Under the pieces are notes generated by a model. It had not been told where the DNA came from, ran no database searches, and worked only from the letters and a program-made list of their open reading frames with translations. From positions 65,222,015 through 65,286,014 of the forward strand of contig NC_057823.1 in assembly GCF_910594005.1 (NCBI RefSeq): DNA of 64,000 nucleotides. The letters are read 5' to 3'. Origin of the DNA: Cervus elaphus (Eukaryota > Chordata > Mammalia > Artiodactyla > Cervidae). Made by a program: the position numbers and the translations under genes. Positions 10,310 through 22,046 of this stretch are shown piece by piece (within the stretch, counting starts at the first letter, position 1; every line of letters begins with the position of its first letter).

Positions 10310-11460
10310 GTTAGGGGTTTTAGACCCACTGTGATTTTGATGAGTTCAAACCATATCCCTGCCAATCCAAAGGCATACATTAACACAGGAAAAAATAAAT
10401 AACAATAATAACAGAAAAACACAATAAAAATAACAATATACACACAAATCTGCGTGTACGATAACAGAAAAAAAAAACAGAAAAATAACAATAACAACAA
10501 CAAAAAATAAAAAACAAACAGTAAAGTCAAATGTTAGGAGGATAGAGGAAAGAAGTTAGATAATAAAGAGAACTTGCATTCAAAATATCTAGTATAGAAC
10601 AGGCTTTGTCCAGAGCCAACTGATGAAGCTCATTCAAGGAGAAATGAGAATTGAAACCTTTGTGGAGAAAAAGCTAAGATATATCCCTCTTAAAAGAACT
10701 ATGATAGGCAGTTGAAACTGTTACAAAAGGAGCTTTGCACCATAAATGTGAAAACTTGAATTTGACTTCTGCTTCAACAGACACTTTCATTCTAGGGTCT
10801 GGGTCATTTACTTCACTAGTCATGTATCTCATGTACAAAATGAGAAAGCCAACTGCAAAATGCTGCAAGTGTCCATTTTAATGGGAGGGAGGCCAAATTG
10901 CCCCTAAAGAAACATCATTACTGGGAAGATCATCAGGACCCCGTGTGAAGAGCCATTCTCTTTCCTCCACTCCTACAGACAGAAGGACCAGCAGGCCAGA
11001 TAAAGATCCCTCCTCACAGCTCAGGCTGAGCTTTCATCAGTTCTGTGCTGCCTTCAGGATTTTGCATTACCCGACATTTTGAGGAAACCAGTGATTTGCC
11101 CTCTTTCTGCAGCCAGCTGACAGATCACACAGTGGCCTTGGCTTTGTGGTGACACAAACAGTTGTTCAAAGTCAGAACTATTTCAATTTATCTCATCCTT
11201 TTCAATATAAGCTTCTTTCCAAAGGGGCTGTAAACTATTCTGGTTGAAGCTGTTTCCTTTCATCAAAGCTCCCTCAGATGAAAGACAAGGCAAACATTAG
11301 CCAGTATGACAATGGTATTGGAGGGCTTTGCTTTGTTTCTTATTGTAAAAGAATGATGAAATTCTGACCTGAAGACCATCCAGTAGTACATTCAGGGCTG
11401 GCCTTTTATGGTCTTAATATGTATTTATACTGCAAAAATGTCTACAGCAGCACCATTAGA
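10310..11460. other. Repeat-poor intergenic sequence
   Basis: The first 240 bp are A-rich and low in complexity (runs of aataacaa type, 10380-10520). A weak MIR-like stretch lies near 10740-10850. From about 10870 to 11400 the sequence has balanced composition and I recognise no repeat. No coding signal. Confidence 0.5.
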
Positions 11461-11464
11461 TAGA

Positions 11465-11910
11465 AATATTATCATACTAAGTAAAGTAAGTCAGAGAAAG
11501 ACAAATATCATATGATACCACTTATATGCAGAATCCTTAAAAAAAAAAAAAAAAACGATACAAGTTAACATATTTACAAAACAGAAGCAGACACCCAAAC
11601 TTAAAGAATGAACTTACGGTTACCAATGGGCAAGGGTGGGGTGGATAGATCAGGAGTTTGGGACTGACATGTACACTGCTATATTTAAAACATAACCAAC
11701 AAGGACCTACAATATAGCACAGGGAACTCTGCTTAATATTCTGTAACAACCTAAATGGGAAAAGAATTTGAAAAAGAATAGATGCGTGTGTGTGTATAAC
11801 TGAATCACTTTGTTGTACAGCTGAAACTGACATATACTGTTAATCAACTGTACTCCAAAATAAAGTGAAAATGAAAAAAATTAACCAATAAAATGAAATT
11901 AAAAAAAAAA
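11465..11910 (+). mobile_element. Older L1, ORF2 end and 3' UTR
   Basis: taagtaaagtaagtcagagaaagac (near 11479) is the typical last part of artiodactyl L1 ORF2. It is followed by gttaccaatgggcaagggtgg (11620), atatagcacagggaactct (11712) and cactttgttgtacagctgaaac (11808), ending in two A-rich runs at 11871-11910. An A17 run at 11539-11555 looks like a later expansion inside it. Confidence 0.85.
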
Positions 11911-11916
11911 TATAGA

Positions 11917-12251
11917 GGGCTTCCCTGGTGGCTCAGTGGTAAACAATCTGCCTGCCAATGCATGTGACACAGGTTTGATTCCTGGTCCAAGAAGATCCCA
12001 CATGCCCCAGAGCAACTAAGCCTGTGTACCACAACTACTGAGCCTGTGCTCTAGAGCCCAGGAGCTGCAACTAATGAGCTCACACGCCACAACTACTGAA
12101 GTCTAACTGCTCTTGAGTCTGTTCTTTGCAACAAGAGAAGCCACTGCAACAAGCTTGCACCACAACTAGAGAGTAGCCACCATTCTCCACAACTAGAGAA
12201 AAGCCCAGCAGCAATAAACACCCAGAATGACCAAAAAAAAAAAAAAAAAAG
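11917..12251 (+). mobile_element. CHR-type tRNA-derived SINE
   Basis: The tRNA-like head (gggcttccctggtggctcag at 11918) has a B-box-like gtttgattcctgg near 11973. It is followed by the CHR body with repeated cacaacta and gagcct elements and an A17-18 tail at 12234-12250. This type, unlike Bov-tA, carries no BovA unit. It is inserted at the tail of the L1 just upstream. Confidence 0.85.
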
Positions 12252-12264
12252 AGATAAGAAAATG

Positions 12265-12558
12265 TGAATCACACATGCAAGCCATGTTATTAAATTTCTT
12301 CTAGTAGTTACACTAAAAAAAAAAATTGTTAGAAACAGGTGAAATGAATTAGCCTATTATACTGAGTTCAACATATCCACAATATTATCAGTTCAAAATG
12401 CAATCAATATAGAATTATTTGTAGGATTTTTTCCTAAGCCTACAAAATCAATGTGTATTTCATACTTACAGCATATCTCAATTCAGACTAGCCATTATTC
12501 AAATGCTCACTAGATCCATGTAACGATTGGCTGCTTTATTGGACAGTGTAGCTCTAAA
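12265..12558. repeat. Ancient hAT-like DNA transposon fragment
   Basis: The segment runs from tctagtagttacact... through aacaggtgaaatgaatta (12333), tttcatacttacagcatatctcaattc (12459) and tcaaatgctcactag (12498) to a terminal tattggacagtgtag (12537). This order resembles an abundant ancient mammalian nonautonomous DNA transposon whose end reads TTGGACAGYGC. The subfamily is not assigned. Confidence 0.5.
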
Positions 12559-12559
12559 C

Positions 12560-13060
12560 TTTGGCTGCACTTATATATTTAACATATATGTTACTAGTAG
12601 GATTTACAGGGGATTTTTTTCCATCAGGAATGAAAAATTAACACAGAATAGGCTATTAATAAATGTTTGCTGCTTTGGAGATGAAAAAACATATTAATAA
12701 TTTATTTTTTAATCTCATGATTCCTTATTTGGGGGAGTATGCAAGGTGAAATAAGGCTGGAAGGCCACTGAAAACAAATGAAGAAATGAAGGTGATAGAA
12801 CCATGCTGTCATAAATGGAAACAGCATCTTAAGTCTTCATATATTAACAGGGAAGAAAAATATTTTCAAGATCTTTAAATGTCAATAAACTCACTAAGCA
12901 TCTAAATCCCAAAATGAGATAAACAAACAATACATTTTATAGAAACTGAAGAGACAAAATTCTACCTTTTGAATAATTAAATATCTAAATATTGCTAATG
13001 TTCATGACTGGAGGGAAGAGGCCACACTTCCATTTGTTACTGGAAGTAAATGTGACAACG
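12560..13060. other. Intergenic sequence, no gene seen
   Basis: AT-rich. No repeat or coding signal recognised. Confidence 0.45.
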
Positions 13061-13700
13061 CTTATGAGGAAAAACAGTCAAATATCCTTAAAAATTTTTT
13101 ACTTTTGATACAACTATTTTAATTCTGTTTCTTAAGGAATTACTGGATAATCACATAAAAATGAGCATAAAGGATGTCTACTTTACTGATCAGACTTTTG
13201 AAAATTTGGAAACAATCTAAATAGCCACTGAAAAGGCAATGATATACTGTTACACTTATGTATATATACACATAGATATATCTAGTAGAATACTATACAG
13301 CTATTAAAAATGCCAATGCAATTTCATATTTATTGAAATGCATGTATGTGTTTGGGCTTCCCTGGTGGCTCAGACAGTAAAGAATCCACCTGCAATGTGA
13401 GAGACCTGGGTTCCATCCCTGGGTTGGGAAGATCCCCTGGAGAAGGAAATGGCTACCCACTCCAGTATTATGGCCTGGAGAATTCCATGGATGGAGGAGC
13501 CTGGCGGGCTACAGTCCATGGGGTCACAGAGTCGAACATGACTGAGCAGCTTTCACTTTTCATATACACATTTATTATTAAATGAGAAACTTCAGGTTTT
13601 GGGACAATATATAGAAAACACCATTTAAAACAAACATATAGCATATGTTTAAATTTCTGTCTTGTACTTTTTGGAAAACATTATTTTAGTAAGTATACAA
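13060..13700 (+). repeat. Ancient L1M 3' fragment, split by a Bov-tA
   Basis: aaatttggaaacaatctaaatag (13202) and agaatactatacagctattaaaaatg (13287) match the last part of an old L1 ORF2 (aacctaaatgtcc ... atactatgcagccattaaaa type). The text resumes after the SINE at 13563 with an L1-like tattaaatgagaaacttcagg. Boundaries are approximate. Confidence 0.6.
13354..13560 (+). mobile_element. Bov-tA SINE
   Basis: The tRNA-like head gggcttccctggtggctcag has a B-box-like ctgggttccatccctggg near 13407. The BovA unit follows, with ggagaaggaaatggctaccc (13440) and acagtccatggggtcacaga (13511). Sits inside an ancient L1M remnant. Confidence 0.95.
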
Positions 13701-14960
13701 TCCTTAAATCAGAGAACAAAGTAAATCTTTACATTGTGAAAATGAACTATACCCTGGAAAGTTTTAAAAGGTCCAAAATATTATAAATAAAGGGTTATGG
13801 TGTGCTGCAGTGGATAGGGGAAGTTTCTTCAAAGGGAAGAGCATTGCTACAAGAGGAGAAAATAGAATATTCTTCTTCAGAAGTATTGCATTTTCCTATG
13901 ATCATTTATCTCTAAAATCATTTACTTGCAAGCCCTTGATCTTCTTCAACTTGAAATGCAAGAGAAAAAAAAAAAAGCACATCAAAATATGCCTGTAAGA
14001 TGAGTCCCTATTTGGCAGTTTTAAAGATTACAGCCTTCAGTTGGACCTGCATTCAAGTTTACCTGGGGAGGAGGGGGATAGAAGTGTTGAACTGGGAAAT
14101 GTCAATACATAATAGCACAGCAATTCAAAAACTATCAGCTCAGCTGAAGGTCCACTGAGGTGTGTCCCACGCAGGGCCGTTCGTGGAGAAACAGCACAGC
14201 CTATCACTTGGCTTTCCCAGAAAGATTCCATCTTACTGGACCTCCCTCCCAGCCACACCCCGTGTCCCACTTACCGTCTTCTTTCCCTCTCACTTTCCAG
14301 AGCTATGGTCAAGTCCATCTGACCGTCCCCACCTGGACCACTCGACAGTCTCACAGAAGCTCTCAAGCTTCTCCCTCTCAGCCCCTCCTAAATGCCATCC
14401 TTTCCAGACTCCTTATCAGCTACAGGTGCTCCCCAGCGCTTTCTGGTCAGCCCGGAGGCTACAAATATGTCATCAGCAGATTATGCCCTTACATGTTTGG
14501 GGTTTTGTTATTGCTGTTATTTTGCTTCACACAGTGCTTTAAAAGTGTTTAGTTGGCTAGTCTAATATGCAGAATATTTCACATAAAGTCCTAGATCCTC
14601 CACTCAACCTGAAAAGTTATGTGATGGACAACTTTGAGCTCACGTCCCTGGGACACAACATGTCCTTGAACTGAAAGCCCCTTAGCAGCAGTGGCAGGGG
14701 CCTTGGTGACCTGCTTTCCTTCCTGCCAGCTTCCTCTTGCTCTCTCCTTCTCTCCCCGCCTCTGCTCTGTCTTTGTTCCACTTATTTATATTCCCTATTT
14801 TGTCACTGCAGGTACAGAATTACAAGCCTTCCATGGTGTAACTTGAAGTCCTTTCCAATGTAACTTAACCCGTTTTCCAGACTCACTCATTTGGCTCTTT
14901 CATTTGCCAGTCTATTCTGTGTATTTTCGATATGCTTTTCTCTTTTCCATACCCCATATG
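13700..14960. other. Intergenic sequence with a C/T-rich block of unknown nature
   Basis: No repeat assigned. From 14160 to 14550 two plus-strand frames of 130 and 126 codons overlap in different phases. Both are rich in S, P, L and H, as expected of C/T-rich DNA with few stops, and neither has a domain or a plausible start context. From 14640 to 14780 the sequence is C/T-rich without a frame. Confidence 0.45.
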
Positions 14961-15179
14961 CTGGGTTTCCCTGGTGGCTCAGATGGTAAAGCGTCTGTCT
15001 GCAATGCAGGAGACCCGGGTGCGATCCCGGGGTTGGGAAGATCCCCTGGAGAAGGAAATGGCAGCCCACTCCAGTACTCTTGCCTGGAAAATCCCATGGA
15101 CGGAGAAGCCTGGTAGGCTACAGTCCATGGGGTGCAGAGTCGGACACGACTGAGCAACGTCACTTTCACTTCACTTTTC
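14960..15179 (+). mobile_element. Bov-tA SINE with 9-bp target-site duplication
   Basis: Complete Bov-tA: tRNA-like head from 14965, B-box-like region near 15017, BovA unit from 15050, cactttcacttca end. The flanking 9-mer accccatat occurs at 14951-14959 and 15180-15188, marking the insertion precisely. Frames crossing it are not genes. Confidence 0.96.
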
Positions 15180-15189
15180 ACCCCATATC

Positions 15190-16720
15190 CCGTCTTTATA
15201 TCTTGAAGAGAACCCTTACCTTTCATGCATCATTTTTACTTTGTTCTCTGAGATTCCTGACCACCTGCAAAAGTCAGGTCTTCTTCCTCCAGGCTTGGTA
15301 GGAAGCTAGCATCCAGACCTTCCATCTGACGACTATGAATTACCTGCTATGCATGCTCTGATACTTGGTAAAGTTTAGCCTAATAATGCTGTGTTTCCTA
15401 CAAAACAGAAGATAATGTTCAACCAATTTCTGTGTATTGATCCATATACAAATTGGGAAATCTGTGTTTGCTTTTCTCATCTGGACTAGTTTTAGCCACA
15501 TGTCATCCATGAAGCAGAGAACAATCAAATCTAGAAAGCAGGATCTTGGTGATGCATAGATTAATTGGACAGTTGCCAGAAACTCACTCAAGTCACACCC
15601 CATGGAGAGCGTCTTAGTAATGCAGGAAGGATTTCTTTGATCATTATCAAGACCGTTTTCAAGTGAATGAGTGCTATGATTATAAAAGAGCTTTTGCTTA
15701 TTTCACTTTTCTATTGAACTGAAAAACAAGAGCTTAGTTCCAGGGCCAATTTGTATTCTTACACTTTCTCTAGCTCCGATGCTTACTAAAAAGCATTTCT
15801 CATGATCTGTGCTTTCAACAGAGACAGGCTCTTTTCCTGAGAAAGACACATCAATTTTATCCTGTGCACATCGGCTGTAAGTAAAGCCTTTAGTCGTTGT
15901 GATTTGTATCTCAGTGATCACATGTTATTTGTTGGCTTTCACTGAATTATTACTCTGCTGCTCACCCTATGACAAGGGTTTAAATATCTCTCATCTTGAC
16001 CACTCATTGAAGAGGCCCTCATTAGTCTCTAAGTCCAGGAGAAGAAACCTAGGTTAAGATATAGGAGTAGAGAGAAGTGAGATGCGATTATCCTTGGTCA
16101 CAGCAGAAGGCAGCTTCAATGCTAAAATGCAACCCTACCCTTATTTAGTACTGTTTCTTTTGTCTTCATTTCACACCCTGTGGGTATTAAGCCACTCATG
16201 CCAACTTTAACCAGGATTTTCTGAAATACTGGATGTTTGCTTCAACTCTAGGATGATCCTAGTTCAGGAATCAGAAAACTAGAGCATGTAGATCACCACC
16301 TGCTTCTGAAAATAAAGATTTTATAAAGAAAAGTCATGTTCATTTGTTTATATATTGTCCACAGCTGCTTTGCATAGGAAAAATTGGAATAGCTGCAACG
16401 GGAAGCATATGGTTACATAGACTAAAATATTTACTATGTGACTCTTTACCAAAAAAATGTAAGTGCCTACTTTCTCAGTTAACTGGAATGAACTACAAAG
16501 GCAGATGATCCCCTTTAAAGAACATTAAGCCCCACCTGACTGATAGAAAAACAGAAAGATGAATGAATAAATGAACAAGCAAATAAATGAACTTTTGAAG
16601 ATTAATTCAGAATACCCTGATCTGAAGCAGGTGAGACTGTCTCATCACGGTCACAGAGGTGGAAACTGAATCTAGGAACTTGGATTTTCTCAGTGGGGGC
16701 ATCTGGTCTCTAAGCTAACC
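15190..16720. other. Intergenic sequence, no gene seen
   Basis: Mostly unrecognised, with a run of aatgaa-type units at 16559-16590. Minus-strand frames at 15340-15603 and 15703-15921 have no domain signature and no splice-site-bounded exon pattern. Confidence 0.45.
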
Positions 16721-16726
16721 TAGTTT

Positions 16727-16931
16727 GTTGTTTTGGTCACTAAGTCGTGTCTGACTCTTGCGACCCCATGGACTGTAGCCTGCCAGGCTACTCTGTGCAT
16801 GGGATTTTCAAGGCAAGAATACTGAAGTGGGTTGCCATTTCCTACTCCAGGGGATATCTCCGACCCAGGGATTGAAACTACATCTCCTGCATTGGCAGGT
16901 GGTTGCTTTACCACTGAGCCACCAGGCAAGC
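16727..16931 (-). mobile_element. Bov-tA SINE
   Basis: Complement of the Bov-tA order: gtcactaagtcgtgtctgact (16736), gttgccatttcctactccagggg (16831), tgctttaccactgagccacc (16904). Similar flanks (aacctagttt near 16717 and aaccttagtt near 16934) suggest a decayed target duplication. Confidence 0.94.
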
Positions 16932-16934
16932 TCA

Positions 16935-17771
16935 ACCTTAGTTGCTGCTGCTTTTGTGAGTAAATGTGACAGCTTTGACATCCTGACTATTTCATCTACT
17001 CATCTTTGGTTCTTTTCAAACTTTAATGAAAAAGTGTGATTCCTACATGCCCGGGGCTTGGTGTGTCACAGGGATCGGACGTCTGTGTAGAGATGCAGCC
17101 ACACACAGCTCGTGGGAGACTACTTCCAGCAGTCCTCACCCATCCTGGGGGCTTTTGCTCTTCTCACTCTCACTGAATTGACAGTGAGGGAACAGTGAGA
17201 AAAGGCTGAGAGCTCTCTGACCTTTAGTTAATTGAACAACAGATTCTGCAGTTTCCAGAAGCAGCAGGAAAAGGAAATGGAAATGATGAATCACATCAAT
17301 AAATATTTTTTGATCCAGCCATCAAGTAAGTTACACGTGATTATATAATATTTTCTTGGAGGGAGAGGAGATAAAATGAAAAGATAGATGCAAATTCCAA
17401 TGAAAGCTGTTTTAAAAAATGACATTCAACCTCAAGAGGAACAATATTAAGTCAGGGCTTTTATAACTGACAGGCAGCCATAATGTCTACTTTGCAAGAC
17501 TTGCCATAATGTGTAAATTTAAATTAGTGTAGTACCTCATACCAAGCAGGTATTTTATATGAACAATTACAGTGACGATTTTGAAGACTCTAAAAAGATG
17601 CTAGCAGCTCTAGCTACCTCCACAGTGGTACTTGATGTCAGTTTTAGCCAGCATTAATGTATGGGGTTGGGGAGGAGGGACCAGAACACAGCCATTTATA
17701 GAGGAAATATTATATTCACTAATGGTATTCTCTAAAGTTCTATTGTTACTTTATTCATGGGTACTGAATTT
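16935..17771. other. Intergenic sequence, no gene seen
   Basis: No repeat recognised. A CpG-containing stretch at 17040-17115 is too short and sparse to be a CpG island. Confidence 0.45.
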
Positions 17772-17785
17772 AAAACTTCTCTCCT

Positions 17786-18903
17786 TGCATTCCCACCAAC
17801 AGTGTAAGAAGGTTCCATTTTCTCCACACCCTCTCCAGCATTTATTGCTTGTAGACTTTTGGATAGCAGCCATCCTGACTGGTGTGTAATGGTACCTCAT
17901 TGTGGTTTTGATTTGCATTTCTCTGATAATGAGTGATGTTGAGCATCTCTTCATGTGTTTGTTAGCCATCTGTATGTCTTCTTTGGAGAAATGTCTATTT
18001 AGTTCTTTGGCCCATTTTTTGATTGGGTCATTTATTTTTCTGGAGATTAATCCTTTGTCTGTTGCTTCATTTGCTATTATTTACTCCCAATCTGAGGGCT
18101 GTCTTTTCACCTTGCTTATAGTTTCCTTTGTTGTGCAAAAGCTTACTGTTGGTGGGAATGCAAACTAGTACAGACATCATGGAGAACAGTGTGGAGATTT
18201 CTTTAAAAACTGGAAATAGAACTGCCATATGACCCAGCAATCCTACTTCTGGGCATACACACTGAGGAAACCAGATCTGAAAGAAACACGTGCACCCCAG
18301 TGTTCATTGCAGCACTGTTTATAATAGCCAGGACATGGAAGCAACCTAGATGCCCATCAGCAGACGAATGGATAAGGAAGCTGTGGTACATATACACAAT
18401 GGAATATTACTCAGCCGTTAAAAAGAATTCATTTAAATCAGTTCTAATGAGATGGATGAAACTGGAACCCATTATACAGAGTGAAGTAAGCCAGAAAGAT
18501 AAAGATCAATACAGTATACTAACACATATATATGGAAGTTAGAAAGATGGTAACGATAACCCTATATGCAAAATAGAAAAAGAGACACAGATGTACAGAA
18601 CAGACTTTTGGACTCTGTGGGAGAAGGCGAGGGTGGGATGTTTTGAGAGAACAGCATTGAAACATGTATATTATCAAGGGTGAAACAGATCATCAGCCCA
18701 GGTTGGATGCATGAGACAACTGCTTAGGCCTGGTGCACTGGGAAGACCCAGAGGGATCGGGTGGAGAGGGAGGTGGGAGGGGGGATCGGAATGGGAAACA
18801 CATGTAAATCCATGGCTGATTCATGTCAATGTATGACAAAAACCACTACAATATTGTAAAGTAATTAGCCTCCAACTAATAAAAATAAATGAAAAAAAAA
18901 AAA
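17786..18903 (+). mobile_element. Young L1 with 5' inversion and 14-bp target-site duplication
   Basis: Positions 17786-18143 are antisense L1 ORF2 (frame on the minus strand at 17751-17969). From about 18144 to 18903 the same element continues in sense through the ORF2 end (18300-18420), the 3' UTR and the poly-A tail. The block actgttggtgggaatgcaa, which starts the sense half at 18146, is also the last L1 sequence of the inverted half, read in complement at 17787-17806. Both halves therefore meet at the same point of the L1. The 14-mer aaaacttctctcct flanks the element at 17772-17785 and 18904-18917. It is close in sequence to the copy at 24.2-27.1 kb. Confidence 0.95.
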
Positions 18904-18917
18904 AAAACTTCTCTCCT

Positions 18918-19567
18918 ATCGGGCTTTGCTTTTCCAGTTGGAATTTCTCCATGTTGGAATTTTGAGAAACATGTTACAAGCCTATTATGTGCAGAGCATT
19001 GTATTATATTTAGGATGAAACAGAGAAATACTTGCACTCAACAGGCTTAGGGTCCAGTGAGAGAGAAAACAAACAAACAAAAAAACCTTGAGGGAAGATG
19101 CTTCTACTTTGGTTTTATTTCTTAGTATTTACATCAGTAAGGAGTTTGAGATGACTGGAAGCAAGGAGAAGCAGTAAAATGGTGAGGTGAGCTAGGTCAG
19201 TGGTCCAGCCATGAATTCTCTGTAAATGATTCCTCTTGCTGTGGTATTACCTGTGATAACCTGGGGAATGAGATTCTCAAGACCCACATCTAGTCCAGAG
19301 GAAAACAGTCTCTCATAGGACAGCCTTGGAATCTGCATTATAACAATTACCTCAGCAGATTCATGAACACATTAGAGTGTGTGAACCAATCATACTGCTT
19401 TCTTCCAAAATCTGAGTCAGAAACCGCAGACCATCCTCTGTGTGTTCGCCACATCCCTGACATCAGTGGGTACTGAACACTACGTATGTCAGTGTCAGCT
19501 GGTGGGAGTGGGAGGAGAGTGACTTAAATGCACTGAACTCTGCTTCTGGGACTTGGATTCTGTCTCT
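18918..19567. other. Intergenic sequence, no gene seen
   Basis: No repeat recognised between two young L1 insertions. No coding signal. Confidence 0.45.
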
Positions 19568-19582
19568 AGGATGGGATTTTTT

Positions 19583-19840
19583 TTTTCATTTATTTTTATT
19601 AGTTGGAGGCTAATTACTTTACAATATTGTAGTGGGTTTTGTCATACATTGACATGAATCAGCCATGGAGTTACATGTGTTCCCCATCCCGATCCCCCCT
19701 CCCACCTCCTTCTCTACCCAACCCCTCTGGGTCTTCCCAGTGCACCAGGCCCGAGCACTTGTCTCATGCATCCAACCTGGGCTGGTGATCTGTTTCACCA
19801 TAGATAATACACATGTTTCGATGCTGTTCTCTCAAAACAT
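19583..19840 (-). mobile_element. Short young L1 3' end with 14-bp target-site duplication
   Basis: Reads as the complement of the ruminant L1 3' UTR (ttggaggctaattactttac at 19602, gatcccccctcccacctcc at 19691). The poly-A end is seen as a T-run at 19577-19586. The flanking 14-mer aggatgggattttt occurs at 19568-19581 and 19841-19854. 5'-truncated and noncoding. Confidence 0.93.
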
Positions 19841-19859
19841 AGGATGGGATTTTTAATGC

Positions 19860-20150
19860 AAGTAGATTCCTAGCTACGCCATGAGAAATAATACCGTAAA
19901 ACCAACTGGCCAGCAAGTCCTGTTGCTTTTACTTCTCTAGCATCACTAATTCTTCTTTAATCTTCTCTCCCTCCTCACAGTCACAGCAATAGGCCATTCT
20001 CATCTCTCATTAGAAATTTAGGAAGAACTTGCTTATTACTCTTGCCGCCTTTAGTCTTACCTACCTCAAACCAATTTTTTAAACTGTTATAAAGTATTTC
20101 AAACATACACAACGAAGCATGCCTCTTCCTGGCTTTATATCTCATTTCTG
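19860..20150. other. Intergenic sequence, no feature seen
   Basis: Short C/T-rich and AT-rich spacer. Nothing recognised. Confidence 0.4.
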
Positions 20151-20925
20151 ATTTCTCACCCATTAAGGATAAAGTCCACATTTCTATTCCTGGGGTACAA
20201 ACCCCTCTGTGATCTGCCCCCAGTTTCTCATTCTACCCCAGTTGGTACTCACCCTCCACCTCTCACTCTGATCCATGCACAGACATTTATACCCAGTCTC
20301 AGGAATCTCACTCATAGCTCCACAATCGTGTCCTCTCATTAAACCACCACATGGAATTATATTGTTAAGTGATGACAATGAAGGTCACTCTTCACACTTC
20401 ACTTAAATCTCATGAGTGCAGAATCACATCTGTTTGAACCTAGTGACTAATACATTATTTAGTCTTACCTAAGAACTCTAAAATTCTGTTATGTAGAGGA
20501 ATAATACATAAGGCAGTCAAAACATGTTAATGCTCCATGTATAAAAATGCTAATTCTCTTGCTTGGGATGACTTCCTTTCTGTCCCTTTCCATCACACCA
20601 CTCAAATCCTAGTTCAAGTATTCTGAGCATGCTCTTTTCTTGTTTCATTTCCATTATTTTTTTTTAAAGAACCTTCTCAATATCATATCCTTTGATCTGA
20701 CTCAAACAAAGTTTACTGGTCTTGCCTAGTATGTTCTCTTTACATATCTCTCTGATTGTACTTATCATTTATATTGCAATTGTTGGCTGAAATGTTTATC
20801 TCCACTCTTGTACAATGAGACAGCTTAGAACAGAAGTTGTATTTCATTGAATTTTGAGTTCCAATACATAGCACAGTACCTGACATAGACTAGTTGTCCA
20901 TTAAATTTTGGTGACTGAATCAGTG
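20150..20925 (+). repeat. L2 LINE 3' end
   Basis: Collinear with the L2 tail: aaggataaagtccacat (20165), a ctctgtgatctgcccccag block (20210), a ttgggatgacttcc-like block near 20561, ccatcacaccactcaaatcc (20590), then the terminal tacatagcacagtacctgacatag (20865) and a cattaaattttggtgactgaa end. Diverged throughout. Confidence 0.75.
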
Positions 20926-21460
20926 TAGAGACAAACAAGTCAGTGAGTAAGTAGCTGGGTAAACCTATGAATGAATGAATGATCATGTTGTAGAAACACA
21001 CTTTTGTGCAGGCTCTGATAGCAAGTGGAGGTCAGAGCCACAGATGTCCATTCAGACTGGAGAATATGGCCAGTATTTAGATTTTTCACAGATGGCTTAC
21101 TGACTGTATCCAGAAGCTCCAGTGAGGTTGGGAACACAGGTAAAGGCTGGTCAGCATTTATCACCTTGAAGTCAAAGTCTTCTCTAAACACAGGTATGGA
21201 CATGCCATGGATTTCATCATGGTCATTTGATCATTTTCCAATTCCTGTAGGAAAATGATCCAAGGCTTTAAACTGTCATTCAAGAAATACTTAATATCAA
21301 GGTTCAAATTATCTTTTAGCCTTTTATCCCTATTCCTTCCTCACACATATTTGTTCCTCCTATGAAGACCACTGTATCTTCATCTGAAATTACTATCTTT
21401 CTGTATTTTAGCTCATGCCTCTCCTTTAATGGGCAGTCCTGGCCCATTTTCTCCAAACAA
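20926..21460. other. Intergenic sequence, no gene seen
   Basis: Overlapping frames on both strands at 20940-21258 lie in ordinary sequence without domain signatures. Confidence 0.4.
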
Positions 21461-21556
21461 CATCCTATTCATATTTAGTAACATCTCAAATACCATCTCC
21501 TTCATGAACCCTTACTTGATTCTTCCTGTTAATTAAAGCATTCTGGCTTTTATATA

Positions 21557-21818
21557 GTACAGTGGCAATGTATACACTTTTCAGAGTCAGACTCTTTGGT
21601 GTTGATTCAGCTCTATTGTCAATCTGTTCTGTAAGCTGAATCATTCACTTCCTGCCACTTCAAACCTGTTTTGTTTGTTTGTTTCTCACCTGAAAGTGGG
21701 GTCCATAACAGAATCAACTTCATAGAATTTTTGTGAATTAGAGAGTAAAGGACTTGGTCCACTGGAGGACTTATACATAATGCCTGGCAAGAAGTAGATA
21801 TTCAGTAAGTTGGTCGTT
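21557..21818 (+). repeat. MIR SINE, near full length
   Basis: Sense MIR order: agtacagtggcaatg... (21559), cagagtcagactctttggtgttgattcagctc (21580), ttcacttcctgccacttc-like block (21646), a ctgaaagtggggtccataac block (21693) and a terminal aatgcctggcaagaagtagatattcagtaa (21780). A short TTTG expansion lies near 21670. Just upstream, 21460-21540, is a weak L2-like stretch. Confidence 0.75.
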
Positions 21819-22046
21819 CCACTTCTTCTCCTCTGTATTATTGTATTCCTATTATTTTTTTGTTAATGCATGCTTTGAGTATACATACAACTGCTCTAAA
21901 AACATCATTAAGTATTGCTGGTATATCCAGAATGATTTTTCATTTATTTTGTTTCATTCTGATACCTCCTGAGAGAAACTTGCATTACCTCATTCTCTTT
22001 CACTAGTCTAATTTTGGTTTTCTCAGGGTAATTTGTGCCTGCCTAA

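Noticed and set aside
13354..13430. tRNA gene suggested by A- and B-box-like sequence
   Set aside because: It is the degenerate tRNA-like head of a Bov-tA SINE, as in the other Bov-tA and CHR copies; no intact cloverleaf is expected.
14160..14552. Overlapping 130- and 126-codon frames as a host exon
   Set aside because: Low-stop C/T-rich composition, no domain, and no exon boundaries that define one frame.
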